36,795 nucleotides of DNA, taken from positions 1-36,795 of the forward strand of contig JAGHZW010000155.1 of assembly GCA_017745195.1 (NCBI GenBank), written 5' to 3'. Below, piece after piece: positions 24,800-35,559 of the stretch. The DNA comes from Pseudoxanthomonas sp. (GTDB lineage Bacteria; Pseudomonadota; Gammaproteobacteria; Xanthomonadales; Xanthomonadaceae). The position numbers and the translations under genes are program-made. The notes under the pieces are model-generated. The model made no database searches. It was not told the DNA's origin and worked only from the letters and a program-made list of their open reading frames with translations. The stretch's first letter is position 1; the number at the start of each line of letters is the position of its first letter.

Positions 24800-25192
24800 A
24801 TGCGCACCCAACCGATCCGCCTGCTGCTTTCGCTCGCCCTGTTGCCCGCCCTGGCTGCGTGCTCGGCGGGTGGAACGCCGGAAGACGACGGCGCCGAACA
24901 GGAGCAGGCGATGGCCGCCGCCCAGCAGGCCGCCGAATCGGCGGCGACGCCGCCCGCCGCGGGCGCCATCGACGCCGCACCGCCCGTGCAGGCCTGCGAC
25001 GCCAGCCAGGTCCAGGGCCTGGTCGGGCAGAAGGTGGACGACGCGATCGCCGAACAGGCCCGCAGCGATGCCCACGCCAAGCATGTGCGCGTGCTGAAAC
25101 CCGACCAGATGGTGACCATGGAGTTCGACGGCGAACGCCTGAACCTGGAAGTCGACGCCGACGGCCGAATCACCGCCGTGCGCTGCGGCTGA
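24800..25192 (+). CDS. Lipoprotein with I78 peptidase-inhibitor domain
   Basis: The product is 130 residues. The signal peptide ends in Leu-Ala-Ala-Cys21 (lipobox), followed by a Glu/Gln/Ala-rich linker of about 40 residues. The C-terminal 65 residues match inhibitor family I78: Ala-Cys-Asp-Ala-Ser-Gln-Val-Gln-Gly-Leu-Val-Gly, Ala-Lys-His-Val-Arg-Val-Leu-Lys-Pro-Asp-Gln-Met-Val-Thr-Met-Glu-Phe, Glu-Arg-Leu-Asn-Leu-Glu-Val-Asp and Ile-Thr-Ala-Val-Arg-Cys-Gly. The two Cys probably form a disulfide. Such proteins are thought to protect the periplasm from the cell's own or foreign serine proteases. The linker would hold the domain off the membrane. It is followed by the gltB promoter region. Confidence 0.82.
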   Translation: MRTQPIRLLLSLALLPALAACSAGGTPEDDGAEQEQAMAAAQQAAESAATPPAAGAIDAAPPVQACDASQVQGLVGQKVDDAIAEQARSDAHAKHVRVLKPDQMVTMEFDGERLNLEVDADGRITAVRCG

Positions 25193-25300
25193 GCCCCTGC
25201 CGGGGGGCTGCGGCCGCCCGCGCATCGCCGTCCAGGCCATCCAACCACGCGCGCGCGCCGACCGGTTCGCGCGTCTCATGCGCCGTGGCTATTTCACTCA

Positions 25301-25376
25301 GTTGCGGCACCGCAACAACTGTGGTTTAGTCGGAAATCCGGCGGCAATCAGGTTGCGTCAGTTTCCAGGGAAACTG
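25301..25376 (+). promoter_or_regulatory. gltB upstream region with two palindromes
   Basis: GTTGCGG-CA-CCGCAAC (25301-25316) and CAGTTTCC-AG-GGAAACTG (25359-25376) are perfect short palindromes in the 245-base gap before gltB. TTGCGG (25302-25307) and TTTAGT (25325-25330), 17 bases apart, form a modest promoter. The first palindrome covers the -35. The second would lie early in the leader. They may be operators for nitrogen control, which is speculation. Confidence 0.4.
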
Positions 25377-25437
25377 TGCGCGGTGCTGCCTTCGCCCGCA
25401 TCCGGCGCACAGCACGCCGCATGCATGTTCTTTCGAG

Positions 25438-28400
25438 ATGCAGATGGCCGCCCCCAGCAATTGCCACGGGCTTTACGACCCGAACTCCGAACGCGATGCC
25501 TGTGGTTTCGGCATGATCGCGCAGCTCGACGACCAGCCTTCGCGCGCGCTCGTCGACACCGCGATCGCCGCGCTCTCGCGCATGACCCATCGTGGTGGCG
25601 TCGCCGCCGACGGACTGACCGGCGACGGCTGCGGACTGCTGATCCGCAAACCGGCGGCGTTCCTGCGCGCGCTTGCCCAGGAGGCGAACATCGCGCTGGG
25701 CGCGAACGCGCATTTCGCCGCCGGCCTGGTGTTCCTGCCGCACGACGATGCGCAGGCCGCGAAGTGCCGCGAGGTGCTCGAGGACGAACTGCATCGCGTC
25801 GGCGTCGCAGTGAAGGGCTGGCGCGTGGTGCCGACCGACGCCAGCGTCTGCGGCCAGCTGGCGCGCGACACGCTGCCGGCGATCCAGCAGCTGTTCGTCG
25901 AAGCCGGCAGCGGCCAGGACGAAGAGGCGTTCGCGCTGTCGCTGTTCCTGGCCCGTCGTCGCAGCGAGCAGCGCCTGGGCGACATCCGCGACTACTACGT
26001 GGTGACCCTGACGCCGCATTCGATCGGCTACAAGGGCATGGTCCTGCCGGACAAGCTGGCGTGCTTCTACACCGACCTGCAACGCGCGGACCTGGCTTCC
26101 AGCGCGATTGTTTTCCACCAGCGCTTCTCGACCAATACGCTGCCGCGCTGGCCGCTGGCCCATCCGTTCCGGATGCTCGCCCACAACGGCGAGATCAACA
26201 CCATCGAAGGCAACCGACGCTGGGCGCAGGCCCGCGGCAAGGTTTGGAAGACGCCGATGTTCGACATCGCCGAACTCGAGCCGATCGTATCGATGCACGG
26301 CTCCGACTCGCAGAGCCTGGACAACATGCTCGAGCTGCTTGTCTCCGGCGGCATGGAGCTGATCCAGGCACTGCGCATCCTGGTGCCGCCGGCGACCCAG
26401 TCGCTGGAATTCAAGGATCCGGACCTGGCCGCGTTCTACGAGTTCTACGGCCTCAACACCGAGCCGTGGGACGGCCCGGCCGGCATTGTTTCGCTGGATT
26501 CGCGCTACGCGGCGTGCACGCTGGACCGCAACGGCCTGCGTCCGTCGCGCTGGATGCTGACATCCGACCGCCACTTCATCGTCGCCAGCGAAGCGGGCGT
26601 GTGGGAGGTGCCGACCGAGCGCATCGTGCGCAAGGGCAAGCTCGGCCCGGGCGAGATGATCGCCATCGACCTCAAGCGCGGCGACCTGCTCGACAGCGAG
26701 GCGGTGGACCGGATCAACCGCGGCCGCGCCCCGTACAAGCAGTGGCTGCACCAGGGCGTGACCTACCTGCAGACCGAGCTGATCGACCCGTCGCTGGCCG
26801 AAGAACCCTTCGACGAGAAGACCCTGCGCAGCTACCACAAGCTGTTCCAGCTCACCGCCGAGGAAATCGAGCACGTGCTGCGGCCGATGGCCGAGATCGA
26901 GCAGGAAGCCACCGGCTCGATGGGCGACGACACGCCGATGGCGGTACTGAGCCAGCGCAACCGGCCGCTGTACGACTACTTCCGCCAGGCGTTCGCGCAG
27001 GTAACCAACCCGCCGATCGATCCGCTGCGCGAAGACTGCGTGATGTCGCTGGTCACCCAGCTGGGCCGGGAGACCAACATCTTCCACGCCGGCGCCGAGA
27101 CGGTGAACCACATCATCCTCAACTCGCCGGTGCTGTCGCAGCGCAAGCTGCGCCAGCTGGCGCGGATGCCGCAGTACGCCGGCAAGGATCGCCTGATCGA
27201 CCTGTCCTACAGCGTCGAGGAAGGACTGAAGGCCGGCATCGAGCGGATCTGCCGCGAGGCCGAGCAGGCCGTGCGCGACGGCATGATCATGCTGCTGCTG
27301 TCCGACCGCTATCCGACCCCGGAACGGCCGATGGCGCACGCGCTGCTGGCCACCGGCGCGGTCCACCACCACCTGTGCAAGGTCGGGCTGCGCTGCGACG
27401 CCAACCTGATCATCGAGACCGGCACCGCGCGCGATCCGCACCACATGGCCTGCCTGCTGGGCAACGGCGCCACCGCGGTCTATCCGTACCTGTCGTACCA
27501 GACCCTGTTCGACATGGGCCGGCGCGGCATCCTGCAGCTGAAGAAGGGCGAAGTCGTCCAGGTCGGCCGCAGCTACCGCAAGGGCCTGTACAAGGGCCTG
27601 TCCAAGATCATCTCGAAGATGGGCATCGCGACCATCGCCAGCTACCGCGGTGCGCAGCTGTTCGAGATCGTCGGCCTCGACCAGGACGTGGTCGAGCTGT
27701 GCTTCGGCGGCACGCCGTCGCGCGTCGGCGGCGCCGGCTTCGAGCGCCTGGACCGCGATGCCCGCGCGCTGCAGGCCGCGGCATGGAACGACCTGGCCAA
27801 GCCGGAGATCGGCGGCCTGATCAAGTACGTCCACGGCGGCGAGTACCACATGTACAACCCGGACGTGGTCATGACCCTGCAGCGTGCCACGCGCTCGGGC
27901 GAGGCCTCCGACTGGAAGGCCTATACCGAGGCCGTGCACGCGCGCCCGCCGTCGGCGCTGCGCGACCTGCTGGAACTGAAGAAGGCCGACACGCCCACGC
28001 CGCTGGACCAAGTCGCACCGGCCTCGGATCTGCTGCGCCGCTTCGACAGCGCCGCCATCTCGCTCGGTGCGCTGTCGCCCGAGGCGCACGAGGCGCTGGC
28101 CATCGCCATGAACCGCCTCGGTGGCCGCTCCAACTCCGGCGAAGGCGGCGAAGACCCGGTCCGCTATGGCACCGAGAAGCGCTCCAAGATCAAGCAGGTG
28201 GCCTCCGGCCGCTTCGGCGTCACCCCCGAGTACCTGGTCAATGCCGAAGTCCTGCAGATCAAGGTCGCGCAGGGTGCCAAGCCCGGCGAAGGTGGCCAGC
28301 TGCCAGGGCACAAGGTCAACGAGCTGATCGCGCGATTGCGCTATGCGCGCCCGGGCATCGGCCTGATCTCGCCGCCGCCGCACCACGACATCTACTCGAT

Positions 28401-29904
28401 CGAGGACCTCGCCCAGCTGATCTACGACCTCAAGCAGGTCAATCCGCAGGCGCTGGTCTCGGTGAAGCTGGTCTCCCACGCCGGCGTGGGCACCATTGCC
28501 GCAGGCGTGGTCAAGGCCGGCGCCGACCTGATCACCGTGTCTGGCCATGACGGCGGCACCGGTGCCTCGCCGATCAGCTCGATCCGCTATGCCGGCGGGC
28601 CGTGGGAACTGGGCGTGGCCGAGTCGCACCAGGCACTGGTCGCCAATGACCTGCGCGACCGCGCGATCCTGCAGACCGACGGCGGCCTGAAGACCGGCCT
28701 GGACGTGGTCAAGGCCGCGCTGCTGGGCGCCGACAGCTTCGGTTTCGGCACCGCGCCGATGATCGTGCTGGGCTGCAAGTACCTGCGCATCTGCCATCTC
28801 AACAACTGCGCCACCGGCATCGCCACCCAGGACGAGCGGCTGCGCGAGCAGCACTTCACCGGCCTGCCAGAGCGCGTGGAGAACTTCTTCCGGCTGATGT
28901 CGGAGGAGGTGCGGCAGTGGCTGTCGTACCTGGGCGCGCGCTCGCTGGACGAGATCGTCGGCCGCACCGACCTGCTGCGGCAGATCGACACCGCGCCGCG
29001 CGAAGGCGTGCGCGTGGACCTGTCGCGGCTGCTGCACCCGGCCCCGCGCGACGAGGAACGCTGCGCGGCGGCACGCCTGTACGAGGCGCCGGACAGCCTG
29101 GCCACCCAGCTCGACATCCAGCTGGCCGACGCGATCGCCAACAAGTCCGGTGCCGAACACCGCTACCTGATCCACAACACCGACCGCAGCATCGGCGCGC
29201 GCCTGTCCGGCACGATCGCCAAGACGCACGGCAACCACGGCATGGACGGCGCGCCGATCACGCTGCACTTCCGCGGCACCTCGGGGCAGAGCTTCGGTGC
29301 GTTCAACGCCGGCGGCCTGCAGCTGGAGCTGGAAGGCGAGGCCAACGACTACGTCGGCAAGGGCATGGCCGGTGGTCGCCTGGTCGTGCGCCCGCCGCGC
29401 GCGGCGCGCTACGAGGCGCGCAACACGCCGATCATCGGCAACACCTGCCTGTACGGCGCTACCGGTGGTGAGCTGTTCGCCGCCGGCCGCGCCGGCGAGC
29501 GCTTCGCGGTGCGCAACTCCGGCGCGCTGGCGGTGGTCGAGGGCGCGGGTGACCACTGCTGCGAGTACATGACCGGCGGCGTGGTGCTGGTGCTGGGCAA
29601 GGTCGGCCTGAACTTCGGCGCCGGCTTCACCGGTGGCCTGGCCTACGTGCTCGACCAGGACCGCGACTTCGTCGACCGCTACAACCACGAGCTGATCGAC
29701 ATCCACCGGATCAGCCCGGAAGGCTTCGAGAGCTACCGCCAGCACCTGCACCGCCTGGTCAGCCGCCACCGCGAACTGACCGGCAGCATCTGGGCGCAGC
29801 AGATCCTCGACGAGTTCCGCGACTACGTCGGCAAGTTCTGGCTGGTTAAGCCGAAGGCGGCGAGCATCGAGTCGCTGGCCGATACGCTGCGCAGGGCCGC
29901 CTGA
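25438..29904 (+). CDS. gltB: Glutamate synthase, large (alpha) subunit
   Basis: The product is 1488 residues. It transfers the amide of glutamine to 2-oxoglutarate, making two glutamates with NADPH via GltD. The N-terminal class II glutaminase begins at Cys22 (Cys-Gly-Phe-Gly), so a 21-residue propeptide should be removed. His-Asn-Gly-Glu-Ile-Asn-Thr-Ile-Glu-Gly-Asn belongs to this domain. The central and FMN synthase domains follow, with Ser-Gly-His-Asp-Gly-Gly-Thr-Gly-Ala-Ser-Pro. The 3Fe-4S cluster ligands are in Cys-x5-Cys-x4-Cys (Gly-Cys-Lys-Tyr-Leu-Arg-Ile-Cys-His-Leu-Asn-Asn-Cys). The C-terminal beta-helix has Gly-Gly-rich repeats. The ATG at 25438 is used; Met3 is an alternative. gltD follows after a 161-base gap. 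Confidence 0.97.
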   Translation: MQMAAPSNCHGLYDPNSERDACGFGMIAQLDDQPSRALVDTAIAALSRMTHRGGVAADGLTGDGCGLLIRKPAAFLRALAQEANIALGANAHFAAGLVFLPHDDAQAAKCREVLEDELHRVGVAVKGWRVVPTDASVCGQLARDTLPAIQQLFVEAGSGQDEEAFALSLFLARRRSEQRLGDIRDYYVVTLTPHSIGYKGMVLPDKLACFYTDLQRADLASSAIVFHQRFSTNTLPRWPLAHPFRMLAHNGEINTIEGNRRWAQARGKVWKTPMFDIAELEPIVSMHGSDSQSLDNMLELLVSGGMELIQALRILVPPATQSLEFKDPDLAAFYEFYGLNTEPWDGPAGIVSLDSRYAACTLDRNGLRPSRWMLTSDRHFIVASEAGVWEVPTERIVRKGKLGPGEMIAIDLKRGDLLDSEAVDRINRGRAPYKQWLHQGVTYLQTELIDPSLAEEPFDEKTLRSYHKLFQLTAEEIEHVLRPMAEIEQEATGSMGDDTPMAVLSQRNRPLYDYFRQAFAQVTNPPIDPLREDCVMSLVTQLGRETNIFHAGAETVNHIILNSPVLSQRKLRQLARMPQYAGKDRLIDLSYSVEEGLKAGIERICREAEQAVRDGMIMLLLSDRYPTPERPMAHALLATGAVHHHLCKVGLRCDANLIIETGTARDPHHMACLLGNGATAVYPYLSYQTLFDMGRRGILQLKKGEVVQVGRSYRKGLYKGLSKIISKMGIATIASYRGAQLFEIVGLDQDVVELCFGGTPSRVGGAGFERLDRDARALQAAAWNDLAKPEIGGLIKYVHGGEYHMYNPDVVMTLQRATRSGEASDWKAYTEAVHARPPSALRDLLELKKADTPTPLDQVAPASDLLRRFDSAAISLGALSPEAHEALAIAMNRLGGRSNSGEGGEDPVRYGTEKRSKIKQVASGRFGVTPEYLVNAEVLQIKVAQGAKPGEGGQLPGHKVNELIARLRYARPGIGLISPPPHHDIYSIEDLAQLIYDLKQVNPQALVSVKLVSHAGVGTIAAGVVKAGADLITVSGHDGGTGASPISSIRYAGGPWELGVAESHQALVANDLRDRAILQTDGGLKTGLDVVKAALLGADSFGFGTAPMIVLGCKYLRICHLNNCATGIATQDERLREQHFTGLPERVENFFRLMSEEVRQWLSYLGARSLDEIVGRTDLLRQIDTAPREGVRVDLSRLLHPAPRDEERCAAARLYEAPDSLATQLDIQLADAIANKSGAEHRYLIHNTDRSIGARLSGTIAKTHGNHGMDGAPITLHFRGTSGQSFGAFNAGGLQLELEGEANDYVGKGMAGGRLVVRPPRAARYEARNTPIIGNTCLYGATGGELFAAGRAGERFAVRNSGALAVVEGAGDHCCEYMTGGVVLVLGKVGLNFGAGFTGGLAYVLDQDRDFVDRYNHELIDIHRISPEGFESYRQHLHRLVSRHRELTGSIWAQQILDEFRDYVGKFWLVKPKAASIESLADTLRRAA

Positions 29905-29943
29905 TGACGTCCTTTCGTACCGTCCCGGCCTTCTGGCGAATTA

Positions 29944-31541
<1,598 letters not shown>

Positions 31542-31699
31542 GCGGCGTCGGGCCCCCGCATCGGAGCGGCCGGCATCGCCTGGCCGCTCCGGTGATGAGA
31601 CGGAGTGCGGGCCACGCGCATCATTGACCCGGTCCGCGGAACGCAGCGGACGCCGTGCGCGCCTGCGCACTACGCAGATGCCGGGCGACAATGCCCGCC

Positions 31700-32881
31700 A
31701 TGAGTGCCACCTCCGACAGTCGCGGCCTGCGCGACGCCTCGCTCTCGACCCTCGCCGCCGGCTTCGTCACCGTGCTGGTCGGCTTCGCCAGTACGGCGGC
31801 GATCGTGTTCCAGGCCGCGCAGGCGCTCGGCGCCACGCCGGCGCAGACCAGCTCGTGGATGTGGGCGCTGGGACTGGGCATGGGCGCGACCTGCATCGGC
31901 CTGTCGCTGCGCTGGAAGATGCCGGTGGTCACCGCCTGGTCCACGCCCGGCGCGGCGATGCTGGTGGCCAGCGCCGCGGGCGTGCCGATGGCCGAAGCGA
32001 TCGGCGGCTTCCTGCTGTCGGCGCTGCTGATCACCATCGCCGGCTTCTCCGGCGTGTTCGAACGCATGCTCGGGCGGATCCCGCTGTCGCTGGCGTCTGC
32101 AATGCTCGCCGGCGTGCTGCTGCGCTTCGGCATCGACGCCTTCGCCGCGATCGGCGCCGAGCCGGCGCTGGTGCTGGTCATGCTCGGCACCTGGCTGGTC
32201 GCGCGCCGGTTGTGGCCGCGCTATGCGGTGATCCTGACCCTGCTCGCCGGCATTGCCGTGGCCGCAGGCGGCAGCTTGCTTCAGGTCGGGCAGTTGCGCC
32301 TGGAACTGGCACGGCCGGTCTGGACCACGCCGCAGTTCAGCCTGGCCAGCGTGCTGGGCGTGGCCCTGCCGCTGTTCGTGGTGACCATGGCTTCGCAGAA
32401 CGTACCCGGGGTCGCGGTGATCCGCGCCTCCGGCTACGCGGTGCCGGTGTCGCCGGCGATCGGCTGGACCGGCGTGGCCAACCTGCTGCTGGCGCCGTTC
32501 GGCGGCTTCGCGCTGAACCTGGCGGCGATCACCGCGGCCATCTGCATGGGCCCGGAAGCGCATCCCGACCCGGCGCGCCGCTGGCAGGCGGCGGTATGGG
32601 CCGGCGTGTTCTACCTGACTATCGGCCTGTTCGGCGCCACCGTGGCCGGGCTGTTTGCCGCCTTCCCGCATGCACTGGTGGTGGCGATCGCCGGCATCGC
32701 CCTGCTCGGCACGCTCGGCGGCAGCCTGGCCGCCGCTCTGGCCGAGGAAGGCGAGCGTGAAGCGGCGATGGTGACCTTCCTGGTCACCGCCTCGGGGCTG
32801 GCGCTGCTCGGCATCGGCGCCGCGTTCTGGGGCCTGGTCGCCGGCGTGCTCGTGCGCGTGGTGCTGCGGCGCCGGCACTGA
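31700..32881 (+). CDS. BenE-family benzoate/proton symporter
   Basis: The product is 393 residues with about 12 hydrophobic helices. Characteristic segments are Ala-Gly-Phe-Val-Thr-Val-Leu-Val-Gly-Phe-Ala, Ala-Trp-Ser-Thr-Pro-Gly-Ala-Ala-Met-Leu, Phe-Val-Val-Thr-Met-Ala-Ser-Gln-Asn-Val-Pro-Gly and Pro-Phe-Gly-Gly-Phe-Ala-Leu-Asn-Leu-Ala-Ala-Ile-Thr-Ala-Ala-Ile. BenE was named for benzoate uptake, but many homologues have no benzoate genes nearby, and none are seen here, so the substrate is open. GACAAT ends seven bases before this ATG, suggesting a leaderless transcript; an in-frame ATG at 31691 overlaps that element and is less likely to be used. Confidence 0.85.
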   Translation: MSATSDSRGLRDASLSTLAAGFVTVLVGFASTAAIVFQAAQALGATPAQTSSWMWALGLGMGATCIGLSLRWKMPVVTAWSTPGAAMLVASAAGVPMAEAIGGFLLSALLITIAGFSGVFERMLGRIPLSLASAMLAGVLLRFGIDAFAAIGAEPALVLVMLGTWLVARRLWPRYAVILTLLAGIAVAAGGSLLQVGQLRLELARPVWTTPQFSLASVLGVALPLFVVTMASQNVPGVAVIRASGYAVPVSPAIGWTGVANLLLAPFGGFALNLAAITAAICMGPEAHPDPARRWQAAVWAGVFYLTIGLFGATVAGLFAAFPHALVVAIAGIALLGTLGGSLAAALAEEGEREAAMVTFLVTASGLALLGIGAAFWGLVAGVLVRVVLRRRH

Positions 32882-32909
32882 GCGCCGGCGGGCGCAGGCC
32901 GCCGCCGCT

Positions 32910-33926
32910 TCAGGCGGCCATGTCGAGCACGATCCGGCCCTCGATCTCGCCCTTGTGCATGTGCGCGAAAATGTCGTTGATGTTTTCGAGCCGGTCGGAA
33001 GCCACGGTCGCGGCGACCTTGCCCTGCGCGGCGAATTCCAGCGATTCCTGCAGGTCCAGCCGGGTGCCGACGATCGAACCGCGCACGGTGATCCCGTTGA
33101 GAACCATGCCGAAGATGTCCAGCGGGAAGCTGCCCGGCGGCAGGCCGACCAGCGACACCGTGCCGCCGCGCCGCATCATCCCCTGCGCCTGCTCGAACGC
33201 CTTGGGCGACACCGCGGTGACCAGCGCGCCATGGGCGCCGCCGATCTCCTTCTTCAGGAACGCCGCCGGATCGGTCTTTGCCGCGTTGACCGTGACCGTC
33301 GCGCCGAGCCGGCGGGCCAGCGCGAGCTTCTCGTCGTCCACGTCCACCGCGGCCACGTTCAGGCCCATCGCCTTGGCGTACTGCACGGCCATGTGGCCGA
33401 GGCCGCCGATGCCGGAGATCACCACCCATTCGCCCGGGCGGGTGTCGGTCACCTTCAGGCCCTTGTAGACGGTCACCCCGGCGCACAGCACCGGTGCGAT
33501 CTGGATGAAGCCGATCTCCCTGGGCAGGTGGCCGACGTAGGCGGCGTTGGCGAGGGCGTACTGGGCGAAGCCGCCGTTGACCGAATAGCCGGTGTTCTGC
33601 TGCTGCTCGCACAGCGTTTCCCAGCCGCCGAGGCAATGCACGCAATGGCCGCAGGCCGAATACAGCCAGGGAATGCCGACGCGGTCGCCTTCGCTGACAT
33701 GGCTGACGCCGGCGCCGACAGCGACCACGTGACCCACGCCCTCGTGGCCGGGAATGAATGGCGGCGCCGGCTTGACCGGCCAGTCGCCCTCCGCCGCGTG
33801 CAGGTCGGTATGGCACACGCCGCACGCTTCGATCTTCACCAGCAGTTCGCCGGGACCGGGACGGGGTACGACCACCTCCTCGATCACCAACGGTTGCCCG
33901 AAACCACGCACCACCGCCGCCTTCAT
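32910..33926 (-). CDS. adhP: Zinc-dependent alcohol dehydrogenase AdhP
   Basis: The product is 338 residues of the medium-chain family. It oxidises ethanol and other short alcohols, or reduces the aldehydes, with NAD. The catalytic zinc ligands are Cys in Ala-Cys-Gly-Val-Cys-His-Thr-Asp and His-Glu in Pro-Gly-His-Glu-Gly-Val-Gly. The structural zinc is held by Cys-Gly-His-Cys-Val-His-Cys-x6-Cys, and Gly-Ile-Gly-Gly-Leu-Gly-His is the NAD fold. The start is the ATG at 33926, with AGGA just upstream; a GTG at 33938 also has a GAGGA and cannot be excluded. An FNR-type box 68 bases upstream of the ATG suggests induction by low oxygen. Confidence 0.94.
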   Translation of the reverse strand: MKAAVVRGFGQPLVIEEVVVPRPGPGELLVKIEACGVCHTDLHAAEGDWPVKPAPPFIPGHEGVGHVVAVGAGVSHVSEGDRVGIPWLYSACGHCVHCLGGWETLCEQQQNTGYSVNGGFAQYALANAAYVGHLPREIGFIQIAPVLCAGVTVYKGLKVTDTRPGEWVVISGIGGLGHMAVQYAKAMGLNVAAVDVDDEKLALARRLGATVTVNAAKTDPAAFLKKEIGGAHGALVTAVSPKAFEQAQGMMRRGGTVSLVGLPPGSFPLDIFGMVLNGITVRGSIVGTRLDLQESLEFAAQGKVAATVASDRLENINDIFAHMHKGEIEGRIVLDMAA

Positions 33927-33965
33927 CGTCCTGTCCACGACCGGTCCTCGCGCTGGAATGGCGCC

Positions 33966-34007
33966 ACCTTACACCCGCTCCGTTCCGATTCCGTTGAGCG
34001 AGATCAA
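33966..34007 (-). promoter_or_regulatory. FNR/ANR-type box and -10 of adhP
   Basis: TTGAG-CGAG-ATCAA (33994-34007) differs by one base from the FNR/ANR consensus TTGAT-N4-ATCAA. On the adhP strand TAAGGT (33971-33966) is a possible -10. Taking the start seven bases further (33959) places the box centre (34000.5) at -41.5, the class II FNR position. Confidence 0.65.
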
Positions 34008-34101
34008 GCCGCGGGTGGGACCGGAACGGGCCGGCGGTGCGGGTCATCGCCGTGTCATTGACCGTGATCACACTCCCCGGGCTTCGTGACAGGGGAATGG
34101 C

Positions 34102-35445
34102 ATGACCGGTTCGATCGTCCGCATCGCGCTCGCGTTGCTTGTCCTGGTGCTGGGCGCCGCGCCTGCGCGCGCGCAGGACGACGTGGAGCGGATGCGCATC
34201 CACGGTTCCAACTCGATCGGTGCCACGTTGATGCCGGCGCTGGTCGAAGACTGGCTGGCGTCGATGGACTACCAGCAGGTCAGGCGCGTGCCGCGCTCGC
34301 CGGCGCTGATGGAGATCCACGCGGTGCGCGATGGCCTGCCGCTGGTGGTGGAGATCGACAAGCACGGCGCCGCGCCCGGGTTCGCCGCGCTGGTCCGCGG
34401 CGACGCCGAGCTGGCGATGCTGGCCCGGCAGCCGGATCCGCGCGAACGCGACGACGGCTGGCAGCTGGGCGACCTGTCCTCGCCCGAACAGGAATACGTG
34501 CTGGCGCTCAACGGCGCCGCCGTGGTCGTCAACAAGGACAACCCGCTGCGCCGCATCGACGTGGCCCAGCTGCGCGCGCTGCTGGCGGGCGAAGTGCGCG
34601 ACTGGTCGCAGCTCGGCGGTCGCGGCGGCCCGGTGCGCGTGCAGCTGGGCCCCGAACGCGGTGGCCTGGAGGATTTCGTCCGCGAGCGGATCACCGCCGG
34701 GCGCACGCCGCACCCGGCGACGCTGGTGCGCAACGGTGACCTGCGTGCCGCCGCGCGCGCGGTGGCCCACGATCCTTCCGCCCTGGCCATCGTCGAACTG
34801 ACCACGCCGCTGCCGGCCGGCGTGCGCGCCGTGGCCGTGGCCGACGGCGGCGTCGCGGTCGCCCCCGACGCGGCCGGCGTACGCAGCCGCGATTATCCGC
34901 TGGTGCGTCCGTACACGCTCTATGGCGGGCAGATGATGTCGGCGCTCGGCCGCAGCTTCGCCATGTACACGATCACCGCGCGGGCGCAGGACGTGGTCCG
35001 CGCCCAGGGCCTGGTCGCGCTCGATGTCGCTGCGCCGCCCGCGGTGGCGGCCGACGCCACCGTGCGCCTGCCGGAGGAATACCGCCACGCGGTCGATGGC
35101 GCCGTTCGCCTGCCGCTGGCGCTGCGCTTCAACCTCAAGTCGTTGACCACGATCTACGACGGCTACTCGGCACAGCAGCTGGAGCGCGTGGTGGCATGGA
35201 TGAAGCGCCCGGAGAACCGCGGCCGCAGCCTCAGCGTGGTCGGCTTCGCCAGCGAAGACCCCGGCAACCGCCTGTTCGCGACCACGACCAGCAACAACCG
35301 CGCCGACATCGTCGTTGCCTACCTGGTCGGGAACGGGATCGCCGTGCAACGCAGCCGCGGCCTCGGTTCGCTGCAGCCGCTGGCAGCCGGCGACGACGAG
35401 AACGCGCGCCGGCGCAACGAGCGCGTGGAGCTGTGGCTGCTGTAA
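34102..35445 (+). CDS. Fusion of PstS-like substrate-binding domain with OmpA C-terminal domain
   Basis: The product is 447 residues. A signal peptide ends at Ala24 (Ala-Arg-Ala before Gln-Asp-Asp). Residues about 30-300 resemble the periplasmic phosphate-binding (PBP-like) fold: Ile-His-Gly-Ser-Asn-Ser-Ile-Gly-Ala, Val-Val-Asn-Lys-Asp-Asn-Pro-Leu, Ser-Gln-Leu-Gly-Gly-Arg-Gly-Gly-Pro and Gly-Leu-Glu-Asp-Phe-Val. Residues about 335-447 are an OmpA-type peptidoglycan-binding domain: Leu-Arg-Phe-Asn-Leu-Lys-Ser, then Val-Val-Gly-Phe-Ala-Ser-Glu-Asp, Asn-Asn-Arg-Ala-Asp-Ile-Val and a final Arg-Arg-Asn-Glu-Arg-Val-Glu-Leu-Trp. The Asp and Arg that contact peptidoglycan are present. It would anchor a ligand-binding domain to the cell wall. 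No pst or other transport genes are nearby, so the ligand is unknown. The start has GGGG at the usual distance. Confidence 0.82.
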   Translation: MTGSIVRIALALLVLVLGAAPARAQDDVERMRIHGSNSIGATLMPALVEDWLASMDYQQVRRVPRSPALMEIHAVRDGLPLVVEIDKHGAAPGFAALVRGDAELAMLARQPDPRERDDGWQLGDLSSPEQEYVLALNGAAVVVNKDNPLRRIDVAQLRALLAGEVRDWSQLGGRGGPVRVQLGPERGGLEDFVRERITAGRTPHPATLVRNGDLRAAARAVAHDPSALAIVELTTPLPAGVRAVAVADGGVAVAPDAAGVRSRDYPLVRPYTLYGGQMMSALGRSFAMYTITARAQDVVRAQGLVALDVAAPPAVAADATVRLPEEYRHAVDGAVRLPLALRFNLKSLTTIYDGYSAQQLERVVAWMKRPENRGRSLSVVGFASEDPGNRLFATTTSNNRADIVVAYLVGNGIAVQRSRGLGSLQPLAAGDDENARRRNERVELWLL

Positions 35446-35559
35446 CCGCGCCAGAACATCTGCTCGACCCGGAAACGATGCCGCGCTAACACGTGGCCGC
35501 CTACGGTGGCCGCTCGAATCGAGCACCGCGCCCATCCACGGCCGCCGACGAGCAACCGC

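Noticed and set aside
25348-29769. Very long open frame (over 1400 codons) antisense to gltB
   Set aside because: Long antisense frames are expected in G+C-rich genes with strong third-position bias. The translation is His/Arg/Gln-rich noise and gltB itself is unmistakable.
34051-34080. CRP/Clp-type site (GTGATCAC region) before the PstS/OmpA gene
   Set aside because: The match to TGTGA-N6-TCACA is poor and no promoter at a fitting distance is visible.
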